A stretch of DNA of 64,000 nucleotides from Streptomyces longhuiensis. GTDB taxonomy: Bacteria > Actinomycetota > Actinomycetes > Streptomycetales > Streptomycetaceae. Position numbers and translations under genes: made by a program. The DNA is taken from NCBI RefSeq assembly GCF_020616555.1, contig NZ_CP085173.1:6650001-6714000 (forward strand), in the 5' to 3' direction. Below are positions 18,551-27,804 of this stretch, piece after piece. The first letter of the stretch is position 1. Every line of letters begins with the position of its first letter. The notes below the pieces were generated by a model that had not been told where the DNA came from, ran no database searches, and saw nothing but the letters and a program-made list of their open reading frames with translations.

Positions 18551-18988
18551 GTGGCAGTCAAGATCAAGCTGAAGCGTCTGGGCAAGATCCGTTCGCCTCA
18601 CTACCGCATCGTCGTCGCCGACTCCCGTACCCGCCGTGACGGCCGGGCCATCGAGGAGATCGGTCTGTACCACCCGGTGCAGAACCCCTCGCGCATCGAG
18701 GTCAACTCGGAGCGTGCCCAGTACTGGCTGTCCGTCGGCGCCCAGCCGACCGAGCCGGTCATGGCCATCCTGAAGCTCACCGGTGACTGGCAGAAGCACA
18801 AGGGCCTGCCGGCCCCCGCGCCGCTGCTCGTCGCGGAGCCCAAGGACAAGCGCGCCGCGTTCGAGGCCTTCACCAAGGGTCTCGAGGGCGACGACGCCAA
18901 GGGTGAGGCCATCACCCCGAAGGCCAAGAAGGCTGACAAGAAGGCGGACGAGGCCCCGGCCGAGTCCACCGAGTCCACCGAGGCCTGA
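18551..18988 (+). CDS. rpsP: 30S ribosomal protein S16
   Basis: The 145-residue protein binds 16S rRNA in 30S assembly. The S16 core is in the first 80 residues ([35 protein letters not shown]). An Ala/Lys/Glu-rich actinobacterial C-terminal extension follows. The GTG at 18551 gives the canonical N-terminus and has CAGGAG about 12 nt upstream. First gene of rpsP-khpA-rimM-trmD-rplS. Confidence 0.96.
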   Translation: MAVKIKLKRLGKIRSPHYRIVVADSRTRRDGRAIEEIGLYHPVQNPSRIEVNSERAQYWLSVGAQPTEPVMAILKLTGDWQKHKGLPAPAPLLVAEPKDKRAAFEAFTKGLEGDDAKGEAITPKAKKADKKADEAPAESTESTEA

Positions 18989-18990
18989 GC

Positions 18991-19230
18991 ATGCTCGAGG
19001 AGGCTCTTGAGCACCTCGTGAAGGGCATCGTCGACAACCCCGACGATGTGCAGGTCGCCTCGCGCAACCTGCGCCGTGGGCGCGTTCTCGAGGTCCGGGT
19101 TCACCCCGACGACCTCGGCAAGGTGATCGGCCGCAACGGCCGCACCGCGCGTGCCCTGCGTACCGTCGTGGGCGCCATCGGCGGCCGCGGTGTCCGCGTC
19201 GACCTCGTCGACGTGGACCAGGTTCGCTGA
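18991..19230 (+). CDS. khpA: KH-domain RNA-binding protein KhpA
   Basis: This 79-residue protein is a single type II KH domain with the GxxG loop [11 protein letters not shown]. It starts 2 nt after the rpsP stop, as in most actinobacteria and firmicutes. The family binds structured RNA and helps in ribosome maturation and small-RNA control; it often pairs with KhpB (Jag), which is not in the window. Confidence 0.93.
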   Translation: MLEEALEHLVKGIVDNPDDVQVASRNLRRGRVLEVRVHPDDLGKVIGRNGRTARALRTVVGAIGGRGVRVDLVDVDQVR

Positions 19231-19331
19231 GCCGGACCAACGGTTCGGCGACACATGAAGCACCGGCTCGGGCCGGGGAGGGCCTCAGGGCCGTCCCCGG
19301 CCCGTGGCCGTATGACAGGAGAGTTGTTCAC

Positions 19332-19934
19332 GTGCAGCTGGTAGTCGCGCGCATCGGCCGCGCCCATGGCATCAAGGGCGAGGTCACCGTCGAGGTACGC
19401 ACCGACGAGCCCGAGCTGCGGCTCGGCCCCGGCGCCGTGCTCGCCACCGACCCCGCCTCCACGGGGCCGCTGACGATCGAGACCGGCCGCGTGCACAGCG
19501 GCCGCCTCCTGCTCCGCTTCGAGGGCGTACGCGACCGTACGGCCGCCGAGGCGCTGCGCAACACGCTGCTCATCGCCAACGTCGACCCGGAGGAACTGCC
19601 GGAGGACGAGGACGAGTACTACGACCACCAGCTGATGGACCTGGACGTGGTCACCACGGACGGCGTGGAGGTCGGCCGGATCACCGAGATCTCGCACCTG
19701 CCCTCGCAGGACCTGTTCATCGTGGAGCGCCCCGACGGCAGCGAGGTGATGATCCCCTTCGTCGAGGAGATCGTCACCGAGATCGACCTCGAGGAGCAGC
19801 GGGCGATCATCGACCCGCCGCCCGGGCTCATCGACGACCGAGCCGAGATCGTCTCCAGCCGCGACGCGGACGACGACTCCGGCGAGGACTCGGGCGCGGC
19901 CTCCGGCGAGCGCTCCGAGGAGGGCGGCGCCTGA
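19332..19934 (+). CDS. rimM: Ribosome maturation factor RimM
   Basis: The 200-residue 16S rRNA processing factor has an N-terminal barrel ([19 protein letters not shown]) and a C-terminal PRC barrel ([24 protein letters not shown]). RimM binds S19 during 30S head assembly. GTG at 19332 follows ACAGGAGAG. An acidic tail (about 40 residues rich in Asp, Glu, Ser) ends the protein. The stop overlaps the trmD ATG (TGATG). Confidence 0.95.
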   Translation: MQLVVARIGRAHGIKGEVTVEVRTDEPELRLGPGAVLATDPASTGPLTIETGRVHSGRLLLRFEGVRDRTAAEALRNTLLIANVDPEELPEDEDEYYDHQLMDLDVVTTDGVEVGRITEISHLPSQDLFIVERPDGSEVMIPFVEEIVTEIDLEEQRAIIDPPPGLIDDRAEIVSSRDADDDSGEDSGAASGERSEEGGA

Positions 19935-20755
19935 TGCGGCTCGACGTCGTCACGATCTTCCCCGAGTACCTCGACCCGCTGAACGTCTCCCTCGTCGGCA
20001 AGGCCCGCGCGCGCGGGCAGCTCGACGTACGGGTGCACGACCTCAGGGAGTGGACGTACGACCGGCACAACACGGTCGACGACACCCCCTACGGCGGCGG
20101 CCCCGGCATGGTCATGAAGACCGGCCCCTGGGGCGACGCCCTCGACGAGGTGCTCGCCGACGGCTACGAGTCCGGGGCCCACGGCCCCGCCCTCGTCGTC
20201 CCCACGCCCAGCGGACGCCCCTTCACCCAGGAGCTCGCCGTCGAGCTCTCCGAGCGGCCCTGGCTGGTCTTCACGCCCGCGCGCTACGAGGGCATCGACC
20301 GCCGCGTCACCGACGAGTACGCGACCCGGATGCCGGTCTACGAGGTCTCCATCGGCGACTACGTGCTGGCCGGCGGAGAGGCCGCCGTACTCGTCGTCAC
20401 GGAGGCCGTCGCGCGACTGCTGCCCGGAGTCCTCGGCAACGCCGAGTCCCACCGGGACGACTCCTTCGCGCCCGGCGCCATGGCCAACCTCCTCGAAGGG
20501 CCCGTGTACACCAAGCCCCCCGAGTGGCGCGGCCAGGGCATTCCCGACGTGCTGCTCAGCGGCCACCACGGGAAGATCGCGCGCTGGCGCCGGGACGAGG
20601 CGCTGCGGCGCACCACCCGCAACAGGCCCGATCTCGTGGAGCGTTGCGACCCCTCGGTCTTCGACAAGAAGGACCGCGAGATGCTCTCCATCCTGGGCTG
20701 GCGGCCGGGCCCCGACGGCCGATTTGGGCGAGACCCCGAAGCCGTGGAAGAATAA
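19934..20755 (+). CDS. trmD: tRNA (guanine-37-N1)-methyltransferase TrmD
   Basis: The 273-residue SPOUT methyltransferase makes m1G37 in tRNAs with G36, which prevents +1 frameshifting. N-terminus [16 protein letters not shown], the knot region with RYEGIDRRV and SIGDYVLAGGEAA, and the C-terminal RNA-binding helices (TRNRPDLVERC) are all present. Translationally coupled to rimM. Confidence 0.96.
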   Translation: MRLDVVTIFPEYLDPLNVSLVGKARARGQLDVRVHDLREWTYDRHNTVDDTPYGGGPGMVMKTGPWGDALDEVLADGYESGAHGPALVVPTPSGRPFTQELAVELSERPWLVFTPARYEGIDRRVTDEYATRMPVYEVSIGDYVLAGGEAAVLVVTEAVARLLPGVLGNAESHRDDSFAPGAMANLLEGPVYTKPPEWRGQGIPDVLLSGHHGKIARWRRDEALRRTTRNRPDLVERCDPSVFDKKDREMLSILGWRPGPDGRFGRDPEAVEE

Positions 20756-20850
20756 GCCGCTGCTGTACGTCCAGCGTGCGCCCCTGCCACAGGGGGAACG
20801 ACGCCCGCCCGACGCGATCAGCTACCGAATCCTCATTTCGAACATTCCCG

Positions 20851-20870
20851 CCGATGACCTGTGGCATCGG
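20851..20870 (+). promoter_or_regulatory. Small hairpin in the rplS leader
   Basis: A perfect 6-bp stem, CCGATG (20851-20856) with CATCGG (20865-20870), encloses an 8-nt loop. It lies 18 nt before the rplS ATG, within a 133-nt gap after trmD. It could be an autoregulatory leader for L19, but this rests on the structure only. Confidence 0.35.
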
Positions 20871-20888
20871 TGAAGAAAGCAGACGATC

Positions 20889-21239
20889 ATGTCTCACCTG
20901 CTCGACTCCGTCGACAACGCGTCGCTGCGCAGCGACATCCCGGCCTTCCGCCCGGGTGACACCGTCAACGTCCACGTCCGCGTCATCGAGGGCAACCGCT
21001 CCCGTGTGCAGCAGTTCAAGGGCGTAGTCATCCGCCGCCAGGGCGCCGGTGTCCGCGAGACCTTCACGGTCCGCAAGGTCTCCTTCTCCGTCGGCGTCGA
21101 GCGCACCTTCCCGGTGCACACCCCGATCGTCGAGAAGATCGAGCTCGTCACCCGCGGTGACGTGCGTCGCGCGAAGCTCTACTACCTGCGCGACCTGCGC
21201 GGCAAGGCCGCGAAGATCAAGGAGAAGCGCGACAACTGA
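20889..21239 (+). CDS. rplS: 50S ribosomal protein L19
   Basis: The 116-residue protein lies at the 30S-50S interface. Family motifs [24 protein letters not shown] and [11 protein letters not shown] are present, with a basic tail [10 protein letters not shown]. Last gene of the rpsP group; the 133-nt gap before it suggests its own leader or promoter. Confidence 0.96.
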   Translation: MSHLLDSVDNASLRSDIPAFRPGDTVNVHVRVIEGNRSRVQQFKGVVIRRQGAGVRETFTVRKVSFSVGVERTFPVHTPIVEKIELVTRGDVRRAKLYYLRDLRGKAAKIKEKRDN

Positions 21240-21284
21240 GCTCGCGCACGGGGTCACAGCCGGGCCGGATAGCATCTGGCCTCG

Positions 21285-21983
21285 ATGGACACCGAAGCAC
21301 AGACAACGGAACGCGATCGCGCCTCCCACCCCTCCGTACACGAGGGCGAGGAGGAGCGGTCGCGTTTCGCGTTTGTGTCGCGGGCCGCGTCCTGGCTTCC
21401 CGGCGGCCGCCTGACCCTGTCGGCGCTGCTCGGCCTCGTTCTGCTGCTCCTGCTGAGCATCTTCGTGATGCAGCCCTTCCAGATTCCCAGCGGTTCCATG
21501 GAGCCCGCGTTGAGGGTCGGGGACCGCGTTCTCGTAAACAAGTTGGCGTACCGTTTCGGTGCTGAGCCGCAGCGGGGCGACGTCGTGGTCTTCGACGGGA
21601 CCGGGTACTTCGGTGACGCCGACTACATCAAGCGGGTCGTGGGCGTGGGGGGAGACCATGTGGTCTGCTGCGACAGCAAGGGGAGGATCGGGGTGAACGG
21701 CGAACCGGTGGACGAGAGCGCGTTCCTGTACCCCGGCAACACTCCCTCCGAGGCCCCCTTCGACCTCGTCGTGCCCGACGGCACCCTCTTCCTGCTCGGT
21801 GACCACCGGGGCGAGTCCCGGGACTCACGTGACTACCTGGGCGCGCCCGGCGGCGGCATGGTCCCCGTGGGCGAAGTGATCGGCAAGGCCCAGTGGATCG
21901 CCTGGCCGACGGGTCACTGGGGCTCCCTGTCCCGTAACGACGTCTACGCGCGCGTGCCCGCACCCGGCGGTGCCCATGGGTAA
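21285..21983 (+). CDS. sipW: Type I signal peptidase (first of four, SipW-like position)
   Basis: The 232-residue membrane-bound serine protease removes signal peptides outside the membrane. One hydrophobic anchor (TLSALLGLVLLLLLSIFV) precedes catalytic Ser71 in IPSGSMEP. The general-base Lys116 is in YIKRVVGVGGD, and the conserved GDHRGESRDSR motif follows. No C-terminal membrane anchor. In S. lividans four adjacent genes sipW-X-Y-Z are known; the name follows position only. The stop overlaps the next gene by 8 nt. Confidence 0.9.
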   Translation: MDTEAQTTERDRASHPSVHEGEEERSRFAFVSRAASWLPGGRLTLSALLGLVLLLLLSIFVMQPFQIPSGSMEPALRVGDRVLVNKLAYRFGAEPQRGDVVVFDGTGYFGDADYIKRVVGVGGDHVVCCDSKGRIGVNGEPVDESAFLYPGNTPSEAPFDLVVPDGTLFLLGDHRGESRDSRDYLGAPGGGMVPVGEVIGKAQWIAWPTGHWGSLSRNDVYARVPAPGGAHG

Positions 21984-23061
21984 CCGCGGACGCTCCCACT
22001 CCCGCAGGGGCGGCGGCGACACCCGCCTGCCCACCGGGACGCGCCGTGCCGGCAGCCCGCAGCTGCCGGGCCGTGCCGAGCGGCGCAGGCTGGCGCGCAA
22101 GGTCAAGCGACGCCGGCAGCGTTCCGCGCTCAAGGAGATCCCGCTCCTCATAGGCGTGGCGCTGCTGATAGCACTCGTCCTGAAGACGTTCCTCGTCCAG
22201 GCCTTCGTGATCCCGTCCGGCTCCATGGAGCAGACGATCAGAATCGGCGACCGGGTCCTGGTCGACAAGTTCACCCCGTGGTTCGGCGCAAAGCCCCACC
22301 GCGGCGACGTCGTCGTCTTCAAGGACCCCGGCAAGTGGCTGGAACAGGAACAGGGCACGAAGAAGGACGCCCCCGTCGGTGTCAAGCAGGTGAAGGAAGG
22401 TCTCACCTGGATCGGCCTGTTGCCCTCCGACGACGAGCGCGACCTCATCAAGAGGGTCGTCGCGGTCGGCGGTGACACCGTCAAGTGCTGCGACAAACAG
22501 GGTCGCGTCACGGTCAACGGGACGCCCCTGAACGAGCCGTACATCCACCCGGGTGACGTGCCGTCAAAGTTCGAGTTCGAGGTCAAGGTGCCCAAGGGGC
22601 GCCTCTTCGTGATGGGCGACCACCGCTCCAACTCGGCCGACTCGCGCTTCCACCGCACCGAGGCCTTCAGCGGCACCGTCTCGGAGGAGTCGGTCGTCGG
22701 CCGGGCCCGCGTCATCGCCTGGCCGGTCGGCCACTGGAGCACGCTCCCGGAGCCGAGCACCTATGCGACCGTGGCCGCCGCGCGGAACGGATCGGCCGCA
22801 GCCACGCAACAGTCGCATAGGGTGGCCTCCGAGGATCTGAACGGATTGATCCCTCTCCCGAGCCCTGCGGAACTCCCGCTCGTTATGGGAGTGGTGGGCC
22901 TGCATCGCGTATGGGACGACAGGCGGCGGCACGGAGTGAGGAGTGGATGTGGGGGACTTGGCGGTCGGCGCACGGTCAGGGCACGGGCCCGACGAGCGGC
23001 CCGGGCGATCCGACGACGGATCGGCAGCGGCCGGGACGGGCGCCGTGAACCTCGAGAGTGA
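21976..23061 (+). CDS. sipX: Type I signal peptidase (second of four, SipX-like position)
   Basis: This 361-residue enzyme has a long basic N-terminus, an anchor (LLIGVALLIALVLKTFLV), Ser in IPSGSMEQT, Lys in LIKRVVAVGGD and the GDHRSNSADSR box. About 45 extra residues lie between the Ser and Lys boxes. The last 40 codons, after the HRVWDDRRRHG segment, are Arg-rich and run 119 nt into the next sip gene in another frame, so the natural stop may have been lost by a small indel. ATG 21976 overlaps the preceding stop. Confidence 0.88.
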   Translation: MGNRGRSHSRRGGGDTRLPTGTRRAGSPQLPGRAERRRLARKVKRRRQRSALKEIPLLIGVALLIALVLKTFLVQAFVIPSGSMEQTIRIGDRVLVDKFTPWFGAKPHRGDVVVFKDPGKWLEQEQGTKKDAPVGVKQVKEGLTWIGLLPSDDERDLIKRVVAVGGDTVKCCDKQGRVTVNGTPLNEPYIHPGDVPSKFEFEVKVPKGRLFVMGDHRSNSADSRFHRTEAFSGTVSEESVVGRARVIAWPVGHWSTLPEPSTYATVAAARNGSAAATQQSHRVASEDLNGLIPLPSPAELPLVMGVVGLHRVWDDRRRHGVRSGCGGLGGRRTVRARARRAARAIRRRIGSGRDGRREPRE

Positions 23062-23938
23062 CGGCGCGGACGGCAACGGACACGATGGTGGCCACGGCGA
23101 CGGGCCGGGAGACGGCTCCGGTGGCGGCAGCAGGTCGGGCGGTCAGGCGAGGAAGCCCCGCTCCTTCTGGAAGGAGCTTCCGCTCCTCATCGTCATCGCG
23201 CTGGTCCTGGCGCTGATCATCAAGACGTTCCTGGTGCAGGCGTTCTCGATTCCGTCGGCGTCGATGGAGAACACCCTGCAGATCGGCGACCGCGTGCTCG
23301 TCGACAAGCTGACGCCGTGGTTCGGCTCCGAGCCCGGACGCGGCGAGGTCATCGTCTTCCACGACCCGGACGGCTGGCTGAAGGACGAGCCGACGGCCGA
23401 GCCGAATCCGGTGCAGCGCATCCTCGGCTGGATCGGCCTCATGCCGTCCACGAACGAGAAGGACCTCATCAAGCGCGTCATCGGCGTCGGCGGCGACACC
23501 ATCGAGTGCAACGGGACGGGACCGCTCACGGTCAACGGCAAGGCGCTCGACGAGCCGTACGTCTACCCGGGGAACACCCCGTGCAGCGACGACAATGTGG
23601 GCGGCAAGTTCAAGGTCACCGTACCCATTGGCAAAGTTTGGGTCATGGGTGACCACCGCCAGGACTCCATGGACTCCCGGTACCACCAGCAGGACAGCAA
23701 CCAGGGCTTCGTCCCCGTGGACAACGTCGTGGGCCGAGCGATCGTGGTCGCCTGGCCGCCCACCCGCTGGACGACCCTGCCTGTGCCGGACACCTTCGAC
23801 CAGCCCGGCCTGAACGCCGCGATGGGAGCCGCCCCGGGCGCGCTCGGGCTCGCGGGCGCCGCGCCGCTCGTGCTGTGGCGCAGGCGTCGGCTTACCCAGG
23901 GGAACACCAGGGTTTCTGAGGTGAGGACCGCCGGGTAG
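22943..23938 (+). CDS. sipY: Type I signal peptidase (third of four, SipY-like position)
   Basis: The 331-residue enzyme has a Gly/Asp/His-rich N-terminal tail of about 70 residues, then an anchor (LLIVIALVLALIIKTFLV), Ser in IPSASMENT, Lys in LIKRVIGVGGD and GDHRQDSMDSR. A second hydrophobic segment near the C-terminus (GALGLAGAAPLVLW) suggests a second anchor. The GTG at 22943 follows GGAGTGAGGA; an in-frame GTG at 23045 would cut the overlap with the preceding gene to 17 nt. Confidence 0.88.
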   Translation: MDVGDLAVGARSGHGPDERPGRSDDGSAAAGTGAVNLESDGADGNGHDGGHGDGPGDGSGGGSRSGGQARKPRSFWKELPLLIVIALVLALIIKTFLVQAFSIPSASMENTLQIGDRVLVDKLTPWFGSEPGRGEVIVFHDPDGWLKDEPTAEPNPVQRILGWIGLMPSTNEKDLIKRVIGVGGDTIECNGTGPLTVNGKALDEPYVYPGNTPCSDDNVGGKFKVTVPIGKVWVMGDHRQDSMDSRYHQQDSNQGFVPVDNVVGRAIVVAWPPTRWTTLPVPDTFDQPGLNAAMGAAPGALGLAGAAPLVLWRRRRLTQGNTRVSEVRTAG

Positions 23939-23997
23939 GGTGCCGTCCCAGATCGCCGATCTTCCGCGGCGAATCTCCGAGGCGGGGAGCAACTGGG

Positions 23998-24753
23998 ATG
24001 AGCAGGACACGTCGTACGGACGAGGGCCATGGCCGGCTCGGCAGCACGCTGTCGGGGTTGGCCGTGGCCCTTGGCTGTGTGCTGTTCCTGGGCGGGTTCG
24101 TGTGGGGCGCCATCGTGTACCAGCCGTACACCGTGCCCACCGAGTCGATGACGCCGACGATCGGCGCCGGCGACCGGGTCCTCGCGCAGCGCATCGACGG
24201 CAGTGAGGTCAAGCGCGGCGACGTCGTCGTCTTCACGGAGTCGGCGTGGGGCGACATGCCCATGGTCAAGCGCGTCGTCGGCATCGGCGGCGACAAGATC
24301 GCCTGCTGCGAGGCCGGCAAGCTGACCGTCAACGGCAAGGAGATTGCCGAACCGTATCTCCCCAAGGGGCAGGGCCCCTCGGCCACGGGCATCCCGACCA
24401 CCACGGTCCCCGAGGGCCGCCTCTTCCTGCTCGGTGACGAGCGCAGCGGCTCCCTCGACTCCAGCGTCCACATCGGCGACTCCAGCCACGGAACGGTGCC
24501 GCGCAGCGCCGTGGCCGCCCGGGTCGACGCCGTGGCCTGGCCGATGGACGGCATGCTCGCGCGACCCACCGGCTTCGAGGCACTGCCGGGCGGGCTCTCT
24601 CAGCCCGGCCCCCTGAAGCTGGTCTTCGCCGCCGTGATCGCGGGCGCCGTCCTGGTGCTCGGCGGGGCCGCGTACGGGCCGATCGCCAAGCGCGCGAGCA
24701 AGGGCCGCGACCGGTCGCGTGAGTCGTCGAGGGAGCGGGCCCTTGCGGGCTGA
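23998..24753 (+). CDS. sipZ: Type I signal peptidase (fourth of four, SipZ-like position)
   Basis: The 251-residue enzyme has an N-terminal anchor (GLAVALGCVLFLGGFVWGA), Ser in VPTESMTPT, Lys in MVKRVVGIGGD and a diverged box GDERSGSLDSS, where the usual His of GDHR is Glu. A second membrane segment (KLVFAAVIAGAVLVLGGA) and a basic tail end the protein. It is separated from the third gene by 59 nt, which fits a separate promoter, as reported for sipZ of S. lividans. Confidence 0.88.
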   Translation: MSRTRRTDEGHGRLGSTLSGLAVALGCVLFLGGFVWGAIVYQPYTVPTESMTPTIGAGDRVLAQRIDGSEVKRGDVVVFTESAWGDMPMVKRVVGIGGDKIACCEAGKLTVNGKEIAEPYLPKGQGPSATGIPTTTVPEGRLFLLGDERSGSLDSSVHIGDSSHGTVPRSAVAARVDAVAWPMDGMLARPTGFEALPGGLSQPGPLKLVFAAVIAGAVLVLGGAAYGPIAKRASKGRDRSRESSRERALAG

Positions 24754-25264
24754 GCCGCCCGGCGCCGGCCGGGAGCTGCGGAAGGTGGCACGGGTCGTAC
24801 TGCTCGACCCCGACGACCGCATTCTGCTCCTGCACGGGCACGAGCCGGGGGACACCGCCGACGACTGGTGGTTCACCCCGGGAGGCGGCCTGGAGGGCGA
24901 CGAGACCCGTGAGCAGGCCGCGTTGCGCGAGCTCGCGGAGGAGACGGGCATCACCGACGTCGAACTCGGCCCGGTCCTGTGGCGGCGCACCTGCTCCTTC
25001 CCGTTCGACGGGCGGCGCTGGGACCAGGACGAGTGGTACTTCCTGGCCCGTACGACCGCTGCGGTGGCCGGGGCGGAGATCGCCGGGGCGGGCCTGACCG
25101 AGCTGGAACGGCGCAGCGTCGCCGGAGCACGTTGGTGGACGTGCCGGGAACTGACCGAAGCACATGAGACGGTGTATCCGACCAGGCTCGCCGGGCTGCT
25201 GGAACGGCTGCTCGACGAGGGTCCCCCAAGCCGTCCCCAAGTCCTCGACACGGAAATCGTCTAG
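24743..25264 (+). CDS. NUDIX hydrolase
   Basis: The protein of about 173 residues has the complete Nudix box (GGGLEGDETREQAALREL then AEETGI; pattern Gx5Ex7REUxEExGU). It hydrolyses a nucleoside diphosphate linked to another group; the substrate is unknown. The TTG at 24743 has GGGAG 8 nt upstream and overlaps sipZ by 11 nt; the GTG at 24719 is an alternative without a Shine-Dalgarno. A MutT-like gene after sipZ is also the arrangement in other Streptomyces. Confidence 0.8.
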   Translation: MRAEPPGAGRELRKVARVVLLDPDDRILLLHGHEPGDTADDWWFTPGGGLEGDETREQAALRELAEETGITDVELGPVLWRRTCSFPFDGRRWDQDEWYFLARTTAAVAGAEIAGAGLTELERRSVAGARWWTCRELTEAHETVYPTRLAGLLERLLDEGPPSRPQVLDTEIV

Positions 25265-25319
25265 AGGCGTACGGGGCTGACGCACAATAGGGGGACGCAC
25301 GGCTGAAGGGGAACATGCC

Positions 25320-25628
25320 ATGAGCGCCGAGGACCTCGAGAAGTACGAGACCGAGATGGAGCTGAAGCTCTACCGGGAGTACCGCGACGTCGTCGGTCTG
25401 TTCAAATACGTGATCGAGACCGAACGGCGCTTCTATCTCACCAACGACTACGAGATGCAGGTGCACTCGGTCCAGGGTGAGGTTTTCTTCGAGGTATCCA
25501 TGGCGGATGCCTGGGTTTGGGACATGTACAGGCCCGCACGGTTCGTGAAGCAGGTCCGGGTACTCACGTTCAAGGACGTGAACATCGAGGAGCTGAACAA
25601 GAGCGATCTGGAGCTGCCGGGCGGGTGA
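25320..25628 (+). CDS. DUF2469 family protein
   Basis: This 102-residue acidic protein is conserved throughout actinobacteria near yraN and rnhB. Motifs MSAEDLEKYETEMELKLYRE at the start and FFEVSMADAWVWDMYRPARF in the middle identify the family. No function is established. The ATG has GGGGAA upstream. Confidence 0.9.
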   Translation: MSAEDLEKYETEMELKLYREYRDVVGLFKYVIETERRFYLTNDYEMQVHSVQGEVFFEVSMADAWVWDMYRPARFVKQVRVLTFKDVNIEELNKSDLELPGG

Positions 25629-25801
25629 TCCGGAGCTGCTCGGTGGATGATCCGGAGCCTTGAACGGGAGAGTCGGAAGCCCGTGAGTAGGCGGAGCTCG
25701 CTGGATCGGGTGGCTGGGTTGTCCACAACCCGTGAGTAGTTCACCAAGATCCACTTCTTCGGCGCCCATGCCTCAGCGTGGGCGTCGGAGGTGGTGCCGA
25801 C

Positions 25802-26185
25802 ATGAACGCGTCCAAGGCACGCAACGCGCTCGGAAAGTACGGCGAGGAGCTGGCCGCACGGCGGCTGGCCGAGTCCGGAATGACGGTCATCGAGCGCAAC
25901 TGGCGCGCGGGCAGGACCGGTGAGATCGACATCGTCGCCCGGGAGGGCGACGCCCTCGTCGTCTGCGAGGTGAAGACCCGCAGGTCGGGCGGCTCCGCCG
26001 GGTCCTTCGAGCATCCGATGGCCGCGGTCACACCCGTCAAGGCCCAGCGGCTGCGCGACCTCGCGGAGCGCTGGGTGCAGGAACACGGGGGAGCGCCACC
26101 CGGCGGTGTACGCATCGATGTGGTCGGGGTCCTTCTGCCGGAGCGCGGTGCCCCCGTCGTCGAGCACGCGCGGGGGGTGGCCTGA
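25802..26185 (+). CDS. YraN family (UPF0102) endonuclease-like protein
   Basis: The 127-residue protein has the restriction-endonuclease-like fold: [16 protein letters not shown] at the N-terminus, then EIDIVAREG and VCEVKTRRS, the Asp-ExK catalytic pattern. The function is uncertain; a DNA-processing role is inferred from the fold and from its constant link to comM and dprA. Stop overlaps the comM ATG (TGATG). Confidence 0.9.
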   Translation: MNASKARNALGKYGEELAARRLAESGMTVIERNWRAGRTGEIDIVAREGDALVVCEVKTRRSGGSAGSFEHPMAAVTPVKAQRLRDLAERWVQEHGGAPPGGVRIDVVGVLLPERGAPVVEHARGVA

Positions 26186-27804
26186 TGGGGTTCGCGCGCA
26201 CCTGCTCCGTGGCCCTCGTCGGGGTCGAGGGCGTGGTGGTCGAGGTCCAGGCCGACCTGGAGCCCGGGGTCGCCGCTTTCACGCTGGTCGGACTGCCCGA
26301 CAAGAGCCTGTCCGAGAGCCGCGACCGGGTCAGGGCGGCGGTCGTCAACTCCGGCGGGGAGTGGCCGCAGAAGAAACTCACGGTGGGGCTCAGCCCGGCG
26401 TCCGTACCCAAGAGCGGCAGTGGATTCGACCTGGCCATCGCCAGCGCGGTGCTGGGCGCGGCCGAGCGGATCGATCCGCGGGTCCTCTCCGAGATCGTGA
26501 TGATCGGCGAGCTGGGGCTCGACGGCCGGGTCAGGCCCGTTCGCGGAGTGCTCCCGGCCGTCCTGGCGGCGGCCGACGCGGGCTACGAGCAGGTCGTGGT
26601 CCCCGAGTGCTCCGCCGGCGAGGCGGCGCTCGTCCCGGGTGTCTCGGTCCTCGGCGTACGGAGCCTGCGTCAGCTCATCGCGGTCCTCACGGACGAGCCG
26701 GTCCCCGACGAGCCGCCCGACGAGACCGGACGCCCCGACCCCATGCTCGCCGGTCTGAGCATCCCCGGCCAGGGCCTCGGTGTGGGCCTCGCCGGGATGC
26801 CGCACGACGCCCACATCCTCGATCTGGCCGATGTCGTCGGCCAGCGCGCCGCACGCACGGCGATCGAGGTCGCCGCCGCGGGTGCCCATCACGTCCTCCT
26901 CCAGGGACCGCCAGGTGCCGGCAAGACCATGCTCGCCGAGCGGCTGCCGCTGGTCATGCCACCACTCACCCGCGAGGAAGCCCTCGAAGTGACGGCCATT
27001 CACTCGGTGGCGGGCATGCTCCCGCCGGGCAAACCGATGGTCGACGCCGCCCCCTACTGCGCGCCCCACCACTCGGCGACGATGCAGTCGCTCGTCGGCG
27101 GCGGACAGGGGATGCCGCGGCCGGGCGCGGTGTCGTTGTCCCACAGAGGAGTGCTCTTTCTGGACGAGGCGCCGGAGTTCAGCGGCCAGGTACTCGACGC
27201 ACTGCGCCAGCCGCTGGAGTCGGGCCACGTGGTCATCGCCCGCAGTGCCGGGGTGGTGCGGCTGCCCGCCCGCTTTCTGATGGCGCTCGCCGCCAACCCG
27301 TGCCCGTGCGGCAATCACGCGCTCGTGGGCGGCGGATGCGAGTGCCCCCCGGCGGCGGTCCGCCGCTATCAGGCGCGCCTCTCCGGACCCCTGCTCGACC
27401 GCGTCGACCTCAGAGTGGACGTGGAGCCCGTCACCCGTGCCGAGCTGACCGGGAGCGGCGCGCAGGGCGAGACCACCGCCGTCGTCCGGGAGCGTGTGAG
27501 AGCCGCCAGGGAGCGAGCCGCGGCGCGGCTCGCCGAGACGCCGTGGCGGACGAACAGCGAGGTGCCCGGGCACGTTCTGCGCACCCGGTGGCCCGCGGCG
27601 CCTGGGGCCATGGACGAGGTCGAGAACGACCTGGAGCGCGGCTTCCTGACCGCCCGGGGCGTCGACCGTGTGCTGCGGGTGGCCTGGACCGTCGCCGACC
27701 TGTGCGGCCACGACCGGCCACGCGCGCAGGACGTGGCGCACGCCCTTCAGTTGCGCACCGGGATCTCGCGCGGTGTGGCCATGGCCATCGGGGGATCGGC
27801 ATGA
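26185..27804 (+). CDS. comM: YifB/ComM family Mg-chelatase-like AAA ATPase
   Basis: The 539-residue protein has an N-terminal Lon-protease-like S5 domain (LVGLPDKSLSESRDRVRAA), a central AAA+ Mg-chelatase domain with Walker A GPPGAGKTML (about 237-246) and Walker B VLFLDEAPEF, and a C-terminal zinc-like cluster PCPCGNH with CECPP. ComM is a hexameric helicase that extends branch migration of incoming DNA in competent bacteria. In Streptomyces natural competence is not established. Coupled to yraN and dprA by short overlaps. Confidence 0.92.
   Translation: MGFARTCSVALVGVEGVVVEVQADLEPGVAAFTLVGLPDKSLSESRDRVRAAVVNSGGEWPQKKLTVGLSPASVPKSGSGFDLAIASAVLGAAERIDPRVLSEIVMIGELGLDGRVRPVRGVLPAVLAAADAGYEQVVVPECSAGEAALVPGVSVLGVRSLRQLIAVLTDEPVPDEPPDETGRPDPMLAGLSIPGQGLGVGLAGMPHDAHILDLADVVGQRAARTAIEVAAAGAHHVLLQGPPGAGKTMLAERLPLVMPPLTREEALEVTAIHSVAGMLPPGKPMVDAAPYCAPHHSATMQSLVGGGQGMPRPGAVSLSHRGVLFLDEAPEFSGQVLDALRQPLESGHVVIARSAGVVRLPARFLMALAANPCPCGNHALVGGGCECPPAAVRRYQARLSGPLLDRVDLRVDVEPVTRAELTGSGAQGETTAVVRERVRAARERAAARLAETPWRTNSEVPGHVLRTRWPAAPGAMDEVENDLERGFLTARGVDRVLRVAWTVADLCGHDRPRAQDVAHALQLRTGISRGVAMAIGGSA

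Noticed and set aside
21285..24753. The four adjacent signal peptidases as a novel duplication
   Set aside because: A cluster of four adjacent sip genes is already known from Streptomyces lividans; only the overlap and GDER details were kept.
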